64,000 bases of DNA from Methylotuvimicrobium sp. KM2 (lineage in GTDB: Bacteria; Pseudomonadota; Gammaproteobacteria; Methylococcales; Methylomonadaceae): the NCBI RefSeq assembly GCF_038051925.1, contig NZ_CP150634.1:372001-436000 (forward strand), written 5' to 3'. The position numbers were made by a program, and so were the translations under genes. Each line of letters opens with the position of its first letter. Position 1 is the stretch's first letter. Below are positions 39,456-49,070 of this stretch, piece after piece. Under the pieces are notes generated by a model that saw only the letters and a program-made list of their open reading frames with translations, was not told the origin of the DNA and ran no database searches.

Positions 39456-39796
39456 CCTAAATTCGGCAGTTAAACCATGAAGCACATGAAGTTCATGAAG
39501 GATTTCAAGAAATTACCTAAATCTTCTCGCTAACCTTTTTGGTGAGCGAAAGCTCGATTCATACGCGTAATAAGTTATTGAATTAACTTCCTATTCTTCA
39601 TGATCTTCATGGTGAAATGCTTTTTCTAGGATTAACCTAGATTCGGCAGTTTGACCATGAAGCTCATGTAGTCTTTCATCGGCTTACTCTAAAATTTTGA
39701 ATAACCTTATTAGTGGAGCAAAAATGTTGTGCATAGTCTAATAAGCTATTGAATTGAATTCTTATTCTTCATGATGAAATGATTTTTCTAGGAATA
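39453..39796 (+). repeat. Tandem pair of ~180-bp family B repeats
   Basis: Two direct copies, 39453-39632 and 39633-39796. Each opens with TTAACCTA(A/G)ATTCGGCAGT and closes with TTTTTCTAGGA. The second copy is more diverged (for example it lost CATGATCTTCATGG). The first copy is nearly identical to the inverted single copy at 5191-5374. It separates the NlpE-like gene from pcm. Confidence 0.82.
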
Positions 39797-39858
39797 AGGA
39801 ACGTGCAAAACACTTTTTTACTACTCAAAATTAGGGCGAAATAATTGGAGCGCGTGTT

Positions 39859-40545
39859 TTGAAAGAAAACATTCAGCAGATGCTCGATGATATTGAAGCC
39901 GAAGTTCGCTTGACGCGGCATTATATCGGTAAGAATGCCTTGGATGAGCGGGTTATCGGTGCGATGCGCGAAGTCCCGAGGCATTTGTTCGTGCCCGAGG
40001 AGTCTCGGCATTACGCCTATGCCAACGGTCCGGTACCGATCGGTTTGGGGCAGACGATATCGCAGCCGTATATTGTCGCGCTGATGACCGATTTATTGGC
40101 TCCCAAGCCGGATGACACGATATTGGAAATCGGTACGGGCTCCGGCTATCAAGCGGCGATTTTATCCCGGCTGGTCAAACAGGTCTATACGGTTGAAATC
40201 GTCGAAACCCTGGCCGATAAAGCGAGGGAAAGGCTTGTAGACTACGATTATCACAATATAGAAGTCCGTAACGGCGACGGATATCTCGGGTGGCCGGAAC
40301 ACGCCCCCTATGACGGCATCGTCGTTACCGCAGCCGCGCCGCATATTCCTCAGCCTTTGATCGATCAATTACGGAATGGCTCGCGCTTGGTGATTCCCGT
40401 CGGTCTTCCCTTTTGCTATCAGGAATTGCTGGTTATAGAGAAAGACTCGCAAGGCAACCTCGATTCGCGCCCGGTATTGGGGGTCAGTTTTGTACCCTTT
40501 ACCGGTAAACATATGGAATCGGCTCATCATCAGTCGAGTCCGTGA
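39859..40545 (+). CDS. pcm: Protein-L-isoaspartate O-methyltransferase
   Basis: 228 residues from a TTG start. Repairs isoaspartyl residues in aged proteins with AdoMet. Family motifs: VPRHLFVPEE, IGLGQTISQPYIVALM, AdoMet site ILEIGTGSGYQAA, and EVRNGDGYLGWPEHAPYDGI. The C-terminus has VLGVSFVPFTG. Three bases separate it from pncA, so protein repair and NAD salvage genes share an operon here. Confidence 0.94.
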   Translation: MKENIQQMLDDIEAEVRLTRHYIGKNALDERVIGAMREVPRHLFVPEESRHYAYANGPVPIGLGQTISQPYIVALMTDLLAPKPDDTILEIGTGSGYQAAILSRLVKQVYTVEIVETLADKARERLVDYDYHNIEVRNGDGYLGWPEHAPYDGIVVTAAAPHIPQPLIDQLRNGSRLVIPVGLPFCYQELLVIEKDSQGNLDSRPVLGVSFVPFTGKHMESAHHQSSP

Positions 40546-40548
40546 GCG

Positions 40549-41148
40549 ATGAGTCCAGTCGATTTTTTTCCAATACGACTCATGCAAGGCGATGCGTTGC
40601 TAGTGGTCGACATTCAGAACGATTTTTTGCCGGGCGGAGCATTGGCGGTTGCCGGCTGCGATAAAATCGTTCCGGTCGTCAATGCTTATATCGAGCGATT
40701 CATGAGCAGTCACTTGCCGATTTTTGCGACACGCGACTGGCATCCTCTTCAGCATCCTTCATTCGCCGATCAAGGCGGTCCTTGGCCGGTTCATTGCGTT
40801 GCCGATTCGAAAGGCGCAGAGTTTGCTCCTGGTTTAGTACTCCCGGAGACTGTCCCTATCGTGTCCAAAGGCGATACGATCGAGGCGGAAGGCTATTCGG
40901 CCTTTGAAAATCCGGAGCTCGAGCGCCGACTTAATAAAGCATCGATACAGCGTTTGTTTGTGTGTGGCATCGCGACCGATTATTGCGTCTTGCGGACGGT
41001 TCGCGATGCACTTAAACTCGGCTATAGGGTGCTTTTGTTACAAGATGCGCTAGCGGCCGCGAATGTTCATCCACAAGACGGTGTAGAGGCCGAACGAATG
41101 ATGGCGGACGAAGGCGCTCGTCTTATTACATTGGACGAATTAGCATGA
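40549..41148 (+). CDS. pncA: Nicotinamidase
   Basis: 199 residues. Deamidates nicotinamide to nicotinate. Catalytic Asp in VVDIQNDFLPGGAL, metal-binding ATRDWHPLQHPSF, the lysine in VSKGDTIEAEGYSAF and the nucleophilic cysteine in GIATDYCVLRTVRDAL are all present. Its end overlaps pncB by four bases (ATGA), consistent with consecutive steps of the Preiss-Handler pathway. Confidence 0.95.
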   Translation: MSPVDFFPIRLMQGDALLVVDIQNDFLPGGALAVAGCDKIVPVVNAYIERFMSSHLPIFATRDWHPLQHPSFADQGGPWPVHCVADSKGAEFAPGLVLPETVPIVSKGDTIEAEGYSAFENPELERRLNKASIQRLFVCGIATDYCVLRTVRDALKLGYRVLLLQDALAAANVHPQDGVEAERMMADEGARLITLDELA

Positions 41149-42482
41149 TTGCTCGCGATGCTTTATTAACCGACCTTTATCAATTGACGATGCTGCAAGG
41201 CTATTATCGGCATGCGATGACAGAGACTGCAGTATTCGAGTTTTTTGTGCGTAAGTTACCGGAAAGTCGAAATTTTCTGGTTGCGGCGGGGTTGGAGCAA
41301 GTCCTCGATTTTCTCGAAAATCTGCGGTTTAGCCAAGCCGAAATCGATTGGCTTAGCACTACCGGATATTTTAAGACGGATTTTCTGGATTACCTGGCCG
41401 AGATGACATTTACCGGGAGTGTCGACGCGATGCTGGAAGGCACCGTGTTTTTTCCGAATGAACCGATTCTGAGAGTTATAGCGCCATTTCCTGAAGCACA
41501 ATTGGTAGAGAGCCGAGTAATCAACTTGTTGCATTTTCAAACGCTGATTGCGTCGAAGGCCGCGCGTTCGGTTTTGATGGCTGGAGATAAGCTATTAGTC
41601 GATTTCGGTTTTCGGCGTGCGCATGGCGCCGAGGCCGGCGTTTTGGCGGCAAGAGCGAGTTATTTGGCCGGTTTTAGCGGGACGGCAACGGTTTGCGCCG
41701 GTCGGCAGTTCGGCATACCCCTTTACGGTACGATGGCGCATTCGTTCGTGCAGGCACACGACGATGAAAGCGATGCCTTTCTACGCTTTGCCGAAGCAAA
41801 CCCCGATAATGTCGTATTATTGATCGACACCTACGATACCGAGGCCGGCGCTAAAAAAGTCGTGGCTCTCGCATCCAAATTACAAGCGGCCGGCATAAGG
41901 ATCAAAGGCGTGCGCTTAGATAGCGGCGATCTTGCCGAGCATGCGCATAACGTCAGAAAAATACTCGATGAAGGCGGTTTGCGAAATGTCACGATTTTTG
42001 CGAGCGGCGGCATCGACGAATATCAACTCGAAGCCTTTCGTTCGCGGCAAGCACCGATCGACGGATACGGCATCGGCACGTATCTGGATACCTCGGCGGA
42101 TGCCCCTTACCTGGATTGTGCGTATAAATTGCAGGAATATGCCGGCATGCCGAGACGCAAGCGCTCTGAAGGCAAGGCGACTTGGCCGGGACGAAAACAA
42201 GTGTATCGCCGCTTCGATCTTGACGGAATCATGATCGGCGATACAATCGCTGTAGAGGATGAAATTTGCGACGGTAAGCCGTTATTGCAGCCAGTGATGA
42301 AAGACGGTCGTCAGATTGCAGGAATGCAGCGGTCGCTTGAGCATATTCGCATCGAAACGCAAGATCAACTGCATACGCTGCCCGGCAACTTGAAATTATT
42401 GACGCGCGAAGAAAATTATCCGATCGTTATTTCAGGTGCCCTGAAGCATCTTGCGCAGCGTGTCGACGAAGGTTATTCATAA
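41145..42482 (+). CDS. pncB: Nicotinate phosphoribosyltransferase
   Basis: 445 residues, of the longer PncB2-like subgroup. Converts nicotinate and PRPP to nicotinate mononucleotide. TDLYQLTMLQGYYRHAM at the N-terminus, GFRRAHGAEAG and GVRLDSGDLAEHAHNVRKIL with the phosphoribosyl-binding region, and FASGGIDEYQ are family features. Coupled to pncA. Confidence 0.94.
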   Translation: MIARDALLTDLYQLTMLQGYYRHAMTETAVFEFFVRKLPESRNFLVAAGLEQVLDFLENLRFSQAEIDWLSTTGYFKTDFLDYLAEMTFTGSVDAMLEGTVFFPNEPILRVIAPFPEAQLVESRVINLLHFQTLIASKAARSVLMAGDKLLVDFGFRRAHGAEAGVLAARASYLAGFSGTATVCAGRQFGIPLYGTMAHSFVQAHDDESDAFLRFAEANPDNVVLLIDTYDTEAGAKKVVALASKLQAAGIRIKGVRLDSGDLAEHAHNVRKILDEGGLRNVTIFASGGIDEYQLEAFRSRQAPIDGYGIGTYLDTSADAPYLDCAYKLQEYAGMPRRKRSEGKATWPGRKQVYRRFDLDGIMIGDTIAVEDEICDGKPLLQPVMKDGRQIAGMQRSLEHIRIETQDQLHTLPGNLKLLTREENYPIVISGALKHLAQRVDEGYS

Positions 42483-42497
42483 GGGTTGTTTTTAACA

Positions 42498-43067
42498 ATG
42501 AGCTCGCATGGTCAATCGCCTAATCCGCAAGGCAAAGGATTGCGTCCTGTGCTTGATGCTTTATATACCGTTACCAGAGGCCTCAATGTCCCGGCCAAGC
42601 CTTTAAACCGGATTGCCGATGAGCTATTTACCTCGTTATTCGTGTTGAGTAGCGCCATCAAATTCAAACCGGTGCTCGGTCAATGTTATTGGCTTTATCG
42701 TAAGCCTGACGGCTACCGCTTGTCATTGATCGCGCCGGAGCAATGGCCGGAGGCGCAATCAGGCCTATATGTTGGGCAATGCGAATTACAGGATGACCTA
42801 ACTTGGTCGCTGGAGTTGTCGGAGCGGTGTCTCGGTAATTCGGTGTTGATGGTCGAAATAGCAAGGCAACGTGAAGATTTCGATCGACAATTGCAAGTAG
42901 TTGACTGCATCGAGGAGGCCTTGCCCACTTATAGCGAAACCTTGCCCTTTTATGCTCGGGTATTAGCTTCGGGGTTGGCCTGTTCGCTCGGGCAATCGAT
43001 GTATAAACGTGGTATCAAAGGCTTAAGTTACAGTCAAATACAACGGTGCGAGATAGTAAATCTTTAG
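42498..43067 (+). CDS. DUF2452-like conserved protein
   Basis: 189 residues from the ATG at 42498; an in-frame TTG four codons earlier is less likely. The N-terminus SPNPQGKGLRPVLDALYTV and the central KPVLGQCYWLYRKPDGYRLSLIAPEQWPE resemble an uncharacterised family (DUF2452) seen in marine and methanotrophic Gammaproteobacteria. Soluble, no signal peptide. Fifteen bases after pncB, hence probably last in the pcm-pncA-pncB operon. Function not known. Confidence 0.75.
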   Translation: MSSHGQSPNPQGKGLRPVLDALYTVTRGLNVPAKPLNRIADELFTSLFVLSSAIKFKPVLGQCYWLYRKPDGYRLSLIAPEQWPEAQSGLYVGQCELQDDLTWSLELSERCLGNSVLMVEIARQREDFDRQLQVVDCIEEALPTYSETLPFYARVLASGLACSLGQSMYKRGIKGLSYSQIQRCEIVNL

Positions 43068-43254
43068 TTACTAAAAGGTGTTTCGAGCAGAGGGTGATAT
43101 TGAATCGATTTCAACAGTTCATTGACTATTTTCGTTGTTTGGAGAGTATTGGAAGGCGGAGAGATTAAAGCCAAGGCCGCGTTAGCTTTTTTTTCGCGGC
43201 CTCGGCAAGCAATGGAGTCGAGTTTCATAAGCGATAACCGTTAGGCCGGTTCAA

Positions 43255-43968
43255 TTAACAACGGAAATTAGCACTTAACCTGTCATAGGTTAAGGACGGC
43301 AATAAGGCGCTGTCTATTACATCGATTATCTCTTCGCAGCCGATGACTTCATTGTCGTTTTCGAGGATATGATGGGCTAGTCGGTTGATGGCATGCCAAT
43401 GGCTAGGGTCTTCGACAAAACGGAATGCGGCCAAAAAAAGCTCGTTTAATTTTTTGCTACGTTTATCTTGAGTTGCTATTAAAGCTTCCAAATATTCGTC
43501 AACTTTTTCGAGATCGGAAGTGCCGCCATAATATCTCAGAGCTTCGACATTGACTAGGCGAGGATTGAATATTTCATTATCACGTTCCGCGACATATTTT
43601 GCTTCAGCCAGTGGGCCGGCCAACAGATTTATGATGTCGGCTTCATAAGCTAGCTGATAGGCGTGGCTTTCGTGATCGGAAAAATAGCCGCTACTTTCGA
43701 TTACCGACAGGGGCAGGCTGTGTATCAGATTTCCGCCCTCGACGGTAGCAACCCAATTGGAATATGGTTGCTTTTTTAGACGGTCGGCTTCGGGTGTCGA
43801 GGCGCACAATCCGCCGAATGTTATTTGGAAGTAAACAGGCGGTAGATTCTTTTGTCGGTTGCACAAGTAAATTGCCGCTGCATGACCGGCTTCATGAAAT
43901 GCGGTTTGTTGGACAAGTTGTCGGTGTTTTAATGGTATCGGTTCGTCTATTTGGTAGTTTCGTTTCAT
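43255..43968 (-). CDS. Stand-alone M41 (FtsH-peptidase-like) zinc metalloprotease domain
   Basis: 237 residues with no AAA module and no membrane helix. HEAGH at 25-29 is the zinc motif of M41 peptidases. The other two family landmarks follow in order: LAGPLAE (117-121, compare LGGRAAE in FtsH) and GGTSDLEKVDEYL (Asp152, compare the third zinc ligand of FtsH). The C-terminal helices are consistent with the fold. FtsH degrades membrane proteins with its own ATPase; this one lacks it, so it must act alone, depend on a partner or be a regulator. AT-richer than its neighbours. Confidence 0.8.
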   Translation of the reverse strand: MKRNYQIDEPIPLKHRQLVQQTAFHEAGHAAAIYLCNRQKNLPPVYFQITFGGLCASTPEADRLKKQPYSNWVATVEGGNLIHSLPLSVIESSGYFSDHESHAYQLAYEADIINLLAGPLAEAKYVAERDNEIFNPRLVNVEALRYYGGTSDLEKVDEYLEALIATQDKRSKKLNELFLAAFRFVEDPSHWHAINRLAHHILENDNEVIGCEEIIDVIDSALLPSLTYDRLSANFRC

Positions 43969-44510
43969 GGTAATCCCCGAGTAGAAAGAATGTGATAACG
44001 CTATCGCATCATTGAGGAGTTTCTTGAATAAGCTGAGGCGTTAAGGAGCGTATTTCAAGAGCCGGAGTCATTGTATTAGTACTAAGGTACTAATTGAATG
44101 TGTCATATTGCCGCGCGACAATATGTCGCAGTTTTTGGCAAGGCTTTTGCTGAGTTACATTGGTTTGTCTAGCGTTTAGTATAATCATCGATTTTCGATG
44201 TGCAATATTTTATGGTGTTAAGTTATCTACAGGCATTGTAAATAAAGGAAGTTGACTTAGCGAAGGTTTACAACAGCGTTGTTCTAGATCATTTATTAAC
44301 TAGAATCGATTGGGTGAAGGGGTGTGGCATTTCACGCAAAATGCGGCAAATGCCCTAGTTATTTAACTAGGTGGACTGCTTTTGCAGCACCCCATGCTTT
44401 CACAAAATTAGCCATTTTTTGAATAAAAAGGGAATAAGATTAACGTAAAAACTTTCCAAGGGCCTATATATCAAGTGTTTATATCTATCGATGCGGTCAA
44501 TTCAATTGCA

Positions 44511-44676
44511 GCAATTCCCAGTTTGAGAAATTTCACTGTGTTCAGGGCGCGAGGCATGCCTGTCGAGGAGCGCCGTAAACCCATCTATGGGGGCTTGGCG
44601 GCGGCTCCATGCCGCCGACATCCTCACCAAGCGCACTCCGCACACTTTTTTATTCTCAAGTTGGGAATTGCTGATT
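44511..44676 (+). mobile_element. 166-bp element with ~20-bp inverted ends (family H)
   Basis: Left end AGCAATTCCCAGTTTGAGAA, right end complement AGCAATTCCCAACTTGAGAA (18 of 20 match). The interior has the same GC words as family E (GAGGAGCGCCGTAAACCCAT, GGGGGCTTGGCGGCGGC). A solitary right end, CTCAAGCTGGGAATTGTTG, lies at 12655-12673. The rest of 43969-44731 holds no gene; a family-E-like end (CCATTTTTTGAATAAAAAGG) lies at 44413-44432. Confidence 0.75.
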
Positions 44677-44731
44677 CAATTGAGCAGCTTTACATTCCGG
44701 GTCTATTTTTGCTAAGCCCTAGTCGATATCA

Positions 44732-47700
44732 GTGACCGACTCTTTGTCTGCCTTTCATCCGGTCGTGGCCGACTGGTTTATCGAGCGTTTCGGACAGCCG
44801 TCGGAAGCCCAAGTTCGTGCTTGGCCGGCGATTCAAAGCGGGGCGTCTACATTAATCGCCGCGCCGACAGGCTCCGGTAAAACCTTGGCCGCTTTTTTGG
44901 CCGTGATCGATCAATTGGTTAAGCAGGGTATCGAAGCGCCATTGCCCGATGAAACGCGAATTTTATATATATCGCCGCTCAAGGCCTTATCGAACGACAT
45001 TCATAAAAATCTGGAAGAACCGTTGACCGGTATCGGCATGGCGCTGCTCGAAGCGGCTTTGCCTGATATCGTGATCCGTGCCCAGGTCCGCACCGGCGAT
45101 ACGCCGCAAGCCGAACGCGCGGCAATGAAACGTTTCCCGCCTCATATCCTGGTCACGACTCCGGAATCGTTATATTTGTTGCTGACTTCGGAATCTGGCC
45201 GCGAGATTTTGAAATCGGTGCGTAGCGTCATTGTCGACGAGATACATGCCTTGGCCGGCAACAAACGCGGCGCACATCTCATGCTGTCACTGGAAAGGTT
45301 GACGCAGTTGACCGAAACAGAACCGGTCCGCATCGGTTTATCGGCAACGCAAAAACCGCTCGACGGCATCGCCCGTTATTTAATCGGCAACCGGGCCGAG
45401 GCTTGTATGATTATCGATACCGGCCATGTTCGTCGCCGCGATCTCCAAATCGAAGTAACCGGCTCGCCGCTCGAAGCGGTCATGGCCGGCGAAGTGTGGA
45501 CCGAAATCTACGACCGTCTCGAACAATTGATCGCCGAACACAGCACCACGCTGATTTTCGTCAACACGCGGCGCCAAGCGGAACGCGTAGCAGCCGCGCT
45601 AGCCGAACGGATCGGCGAAGAAACCGTCACCTCGCATCACGGCAGTCTCGCGAAAGAGCATCGCCTGAATGCCGAACAACGTCTCAAACAAGGCCGGTTG
45701 AAAGCACTGGTCGCAACCGCCTCGCTTGAACTCGGTATCGATATCGGCGATGTCGACCTGGTTTGCCAGTTGGGCTCGCCGCATTCGATATCGGCGTTTT
45801 TGCAACGGGTCGGCCGTTCCGGTCACCGTTTGGGGGCTACGCCGAAAGGCCGATTGTTTCCGTTGTCGCGGGACGATTTGCTCGAATGCAGTGCGTTACT
45901 TTATGCGGTCGGACAGGATTTACTCGATACAATACTTATCCCTAAGCATCCCTTGGATGTGCTGGCCCAACAAATTGTCGCCGAAGTCGCTTGCCGCGAA
46001 TGGCGCGAAGCCGAACTGTATCAGACTTTTTGCAGGGCCTGGCCGTACCGGGAATTGACCGAAACGGAATTCAAAGCCGTCGTCAAAATGCTCGCCGACG
46101 GATTTCATACGCGGCGCGGTCGGCGGGGCGCCTATCTGCACAGGGATGCCGTACATGGCATGCTACGGCCCCGCAAAGGCGCGCGTTTGACCGCGTTGCT
46201 GAACGGCGGGGCGATACCGGATCTGTTCGATTACGACGTTATATTGCAGCCGGAAGGCCTTTTCGTCGGAACGCTCAACGAAGACTTTGCGTTCGAAAGC
46301 CTCCCAGGCGATATTTTTCAACTCGGCAATAATTCCTACCGATTGCTCAAGGTCGAGCAAGGTAAGGTCCATGTCGAGGACGCACACGGCCAGCCTCCGA
46401 ATATTCCGTTTTGGTTCGGCGAAGCGCCGGGCCGCAGTAACGAATTATCCGAAGCGGTCTCAAGATTATCCGCAATGATCGACAGCCTGCTTGAACAAGG
46501 CGAGGGCGCGGCCTATCGTTATCTGATCGATTTAGCCTTGCCGCATGTCGCCGCCGAGCAGTTATCACAATATTTAGCTGCAGCTAAGGCTGCCTTGACG
46601 GTGTTACCGACTCTCGAAACGATCGTGTTCGAACGCTTCTTCGACGAAACGCAAGACATGCATTTCGTGATTCATTCGCCTTACGGCTCCAGGATCAACC
46701 GGGCTTGGGGACTAGCTCTTCGCAAACGCTTCTGCCGCAAATTCAATTTCGAATTACAGGCCGCCGCGAGCGAAGACAATATCGTCCTATCGCTCGGGCC
46801 GACGCACAGCTTTCCGCTTGCGGAACCAGCCGGCTATTTGAAAGCTTCGACCGTAAAAGACGTATTGATTCAGGCCTTGTTGGCCGCGCCGATGTTTCCG
46901 ACCCGTTGGCGCTGGGTGACCAATACCGCACTCGCGGTGCCGCGTAATCGGGCCGGCAAAAGAGTTCCTGCGCAATTTCAACGTAACAATGCCGAGGATT
47001 TGATCGCGGTGATTTTTCCCGATCAACTGGCCTGTTTCGAAAATATCGCCGGAGACCGCGAAATTCCGGATCACCCCCTCGTCAATCAAGCCTTGTGGGA
47101 TTGTCTGCACGAATTGATGGACATCGACGGGCTCGAAGCGCTGTTGGACGGCATAGAAAGCGGGCGGATCAAGATTGTAGCGAGGGATTTGAGCGCGCCG
47201 TCGCCGATGGCGCAGGAAATTCTGAATGCCCGGCCTTATGCGTTTTTGGACGATGCGCCGGCTGAAGAACGCAGGACCTTGGCGATTCAGCAGCGCCGGT
47301 TCGCAAGCCCCGAAGAAGCCGCCGAAATCGGCAGGCTCGATCCGGTCGCGATCGAGCGCGTCCGGCTTGAAGCCTGGCCCGAAGCAAGCACCGCCGACGA
47401 ATTACACGATGCAATGATCGTGCTCAGTTTTATCGGCGCCGGAGAATGCTCTACGGCTCAGCAGCCTTTGTTTGAACAACTATGTCAAGCCCGCCGTGCG
47501 ACAGAGTTGGTGCTGCCGCAAGGAAGTCGAATTCGTGTTGCGGCCGAACGTTTGTCTGAATTTCAGTTGATGTTTCCAGGGATAGCGGCGCGACCGCCGA
47601 TTCAAGCCATGGATGCCGATCCGGAGTTATCGGCGGAAATCGCGCTGCAAAACATCATGCGTAGTCGTCTGGAAGGCTTGGGGCCGGTCACTGTGGATAA

Positions 47701-48973
47701 TTTGGCTGCTTCGCTGGAGTTGTCCACGTCACAAATCGAACAGGCGCTTGCCGCATTGGAACAGCAAGGTTTTGCGATACAAGGCCGGTTTAGTCACGAC
47801 ACCGCGCAGTCCGAATGGTGTGAGCGAGGTCTATTGGCTCGGATTCACCGTTACACGCTCAAACAATTACGCAATGAGATACAGCCGGTCGCGCAAGCCG
47901 ACTTCATGCGTTTTTTATTTCATTGGCACGGTCTGGACGAACCGCGAGAAGGCGAAGCCGCCTTGGAAAAGGTCTTGCTGCAATTGGAAGGCTGCAATTT
48001 GCCCGCCGCGGCATGGGAAGGCGATGTACTGACGAAACGCTTGAAGCCCTACTTTGCATCGCAATTGGATATTTGCTGCAGCACCGGGCGTTTCGTTTGG
48101 CTGCGACTGAAATTTAAAAGCGCCGCCAAAACGCCGAGGCCGGCCGGTAAAAGCACATCGATCGCGCTGCTCCCGAGAGCTCATCTTTCCTTTTGGCGCG
48201 TCTATGCGCCCTTGCCGGATCATGGCGCGATCGAGCTATCGAGCGGCGCGCAAAAAGTCCACGCGGTTTTGAAAAATTGGGGCGCCAGTTTTTTTCAGGA
48301 AATCAGCGATGAAACCGGTTTGTTGAATGCGCAATTATTTGAGGCGCTTGGCGAATTGGTCGCCGCTGGATTGATTACCGCAGACAGCTTTCAAGGCCTT
48401 CGAACCTTGATTCAAAGTAGCGCGATTCGGCAGCGCCGCAGCCGACGTTATTCCGCCCACGATACCTCGGCGACAGCCGGCAGGTGGTCTTTATTGCGGC
48501 CGGTGCAAGCCGGCGCGGATGCTTACGAGCCGGTCGAGCATATTGCGCGCGTTTTATTGAACCGCTACGGCGTGGTCTTCCGCAAATTACTCGATAACGA
48601 AGAAGGCATTCCTTCTTGGCGCGATTTGCTCTATGTCTATCGTCGTCTAGAAGCGCGCGGCGAAGTGCGCGGCGGCCGCTTCGTGCAGGGGTTGGCCGGC
48701 GAGCACTTCGCTTTGCCGCAAGCGGTCTCGATGCTCCGAGATAGCCGCAAACAAGTGAAAGCCGGCGAATTGATAGCGATTAGTACCGTCGATCCGCTCA
48801 ATCTGACTGGCATTATCGGAAGCGGCGACAGGGTCGGTCCGCAGACGGCCAATCGTTTGCTTTACCGAGACGGCGTATTGCTGGCGTCGTCGAAAAAAAA
48901 CGACGTGGTTTTTGTCGAGACGGTTGAACCGGAGCAAGAATGGCAGTATAAAACAGCCTTACTGCGAAAATAA
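44732..48973 (+). CDS. lhr: Large ATP-dependent helicase Lhr
   Basis: 1413 residues, close to E. coli Lhr (1538). Superfamily 2 helicase core: motif I APTGSGKT (44-51), motif II VDEIHAL, motif III SATQ and motif VI QRVGRSGH, then the winged-helix and beta-barrel domains of Lhr-Core (to about residue 870). The remaining ~500 residues form the Lhr C-terminal part with repeated winged-helix and a YcaQ/AlkZ-like region; in relatives this part has uracil-DNA glycosylase activity. It is implicated in DNA repair. GTG start behind a poor ribosome site. Confidence 0.94.
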   Translation: MTDSLSAFHPVVADWFIERFGQPSEAQVRAWPAIQSGASTLIAAPTGSGKTLAAFLAVIDQLVKQGIEAPLPDETRILYISPLKALSNDIHKNLEEPLTGIGMALLEAALPDIVIRAQVRTGDTPQAERAAMKRFPPHILVTTPESLYLLLTSESGREILKSVRSVIVDEIHALAGNKRGAHLMLSLERLTQLTETEPVRIGLSATQKPLDGIARYLIGNRAEACMIIDTGHVRRRDLQIEVTGSPLEAVMAGEVWTEIYDRLEQLIAEHSTTLIFVNTRRQAERVAAALAERIGEETVTSHHGSLAKEHRLNAEQRLKQGRLKALVATASLELGIDIGDVDLVCQLGSPHSISAFLQRVGRSGHRLGATPKGRLFPLSRDDLLECSALLYAVGQDLLDTILIPKHPLDVLAQQIVAEVACREWREAELYQTFCRAWPYRELTETEFKAVVKMLADGFHTRRGRRGAYLHRDAVHGMLRPRKGARLTALLNGGAIPDLFDYDVILQPEGLFVGTLNEDFAFESLPGDIFQLGNNSYRLLKVEQGKVHVEDAHGQPPNIPFWFGEAPGRSNELSEAVSRLSAMIDSLLEQGEGAAYRYLIDLALPHVAAEQLSQYLAAAKAALTVLPTLETIVFERFFDETQDMHFVIHSPYGSRINRAWGLALRKRFCRKFNFELQAAASEDNIVLSLGPTHSFPLAEPAGYLKASTVKDVLIQALLAAPMFPTRWRWVTNTALAVPRNRAGKRVPAQFQRNNAEDLIAVIFPDQLACFENIAGDREIPDHPLVNQALWDCLHELMDIDGLEALLDGIESGRIKIVARDLSAPSPMAQEILNARPYAFLDDAPAEERRTLAIQQRRFASPEEAAEIGRLDPVAIERVRLEAWPEASTADELHDAMIVLSFIGAGECSTAQQPLFEQLCQARRATELVLPQGSRIRVAAERLSEFQLMFPGIAARPPIQAMDADPELSAEIALQNIMRSRLEGLGPVTVDNLAASLELSTSQIEQALAALEQQGFAIQGRFSHDTAQSEWCERGLLARIHRYTLKQLRNEIQPVAQADFMRFLFHWHGLDEPREGEAALEKVLLQLEGCNLPAAAWEGDVLTKRLKPYFASQLDICCSTGRFVWLRLKFKSAAKTPRPAGKSTSIALLPRAHLSFWRVYAPLPDHGAIELSSGAQKVHAVLKNWGASFFQEISDETGLLNAQLFEALGELVAAGLITADSFQGLRTLIQSSAIRQRRSRRYSAHDTSATAGRWSLLRPVQAGADAYEPVEHIARVLLNRYGVVFRKLLDNEEGIPSWRDLLYVYRRLEARGEVRGGRFVQGLAGEHFALPQAVSMLRDSRKQVKAGELIAISTVDPLNLTGIIGSGDRVGPQTANRLLYRDGVLLASSKKNDVVFVETVEPEQEWQYKTALLRK

Positions 48974-49070
48974 AAGATAGAACGAAAACTCAGAGTAAGT
49001 GTCTCTTTGGCTTCAGGCCCTTTTTTGCCTGTGCCCAGTCGATATTTATCTAACCGTTCAGGAGGTTGCG

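Noticed and set aside
39453..39796. CRISPR-like array
   Set aside because: Only two long (180 bp) repeats in tandem with no unique spacers; dispersed copy exists elsewhere.
44475..44735. 86-residue open frame before lhr
   Set aside because: Mostly the family H inverted-repeat element; no conserved features.
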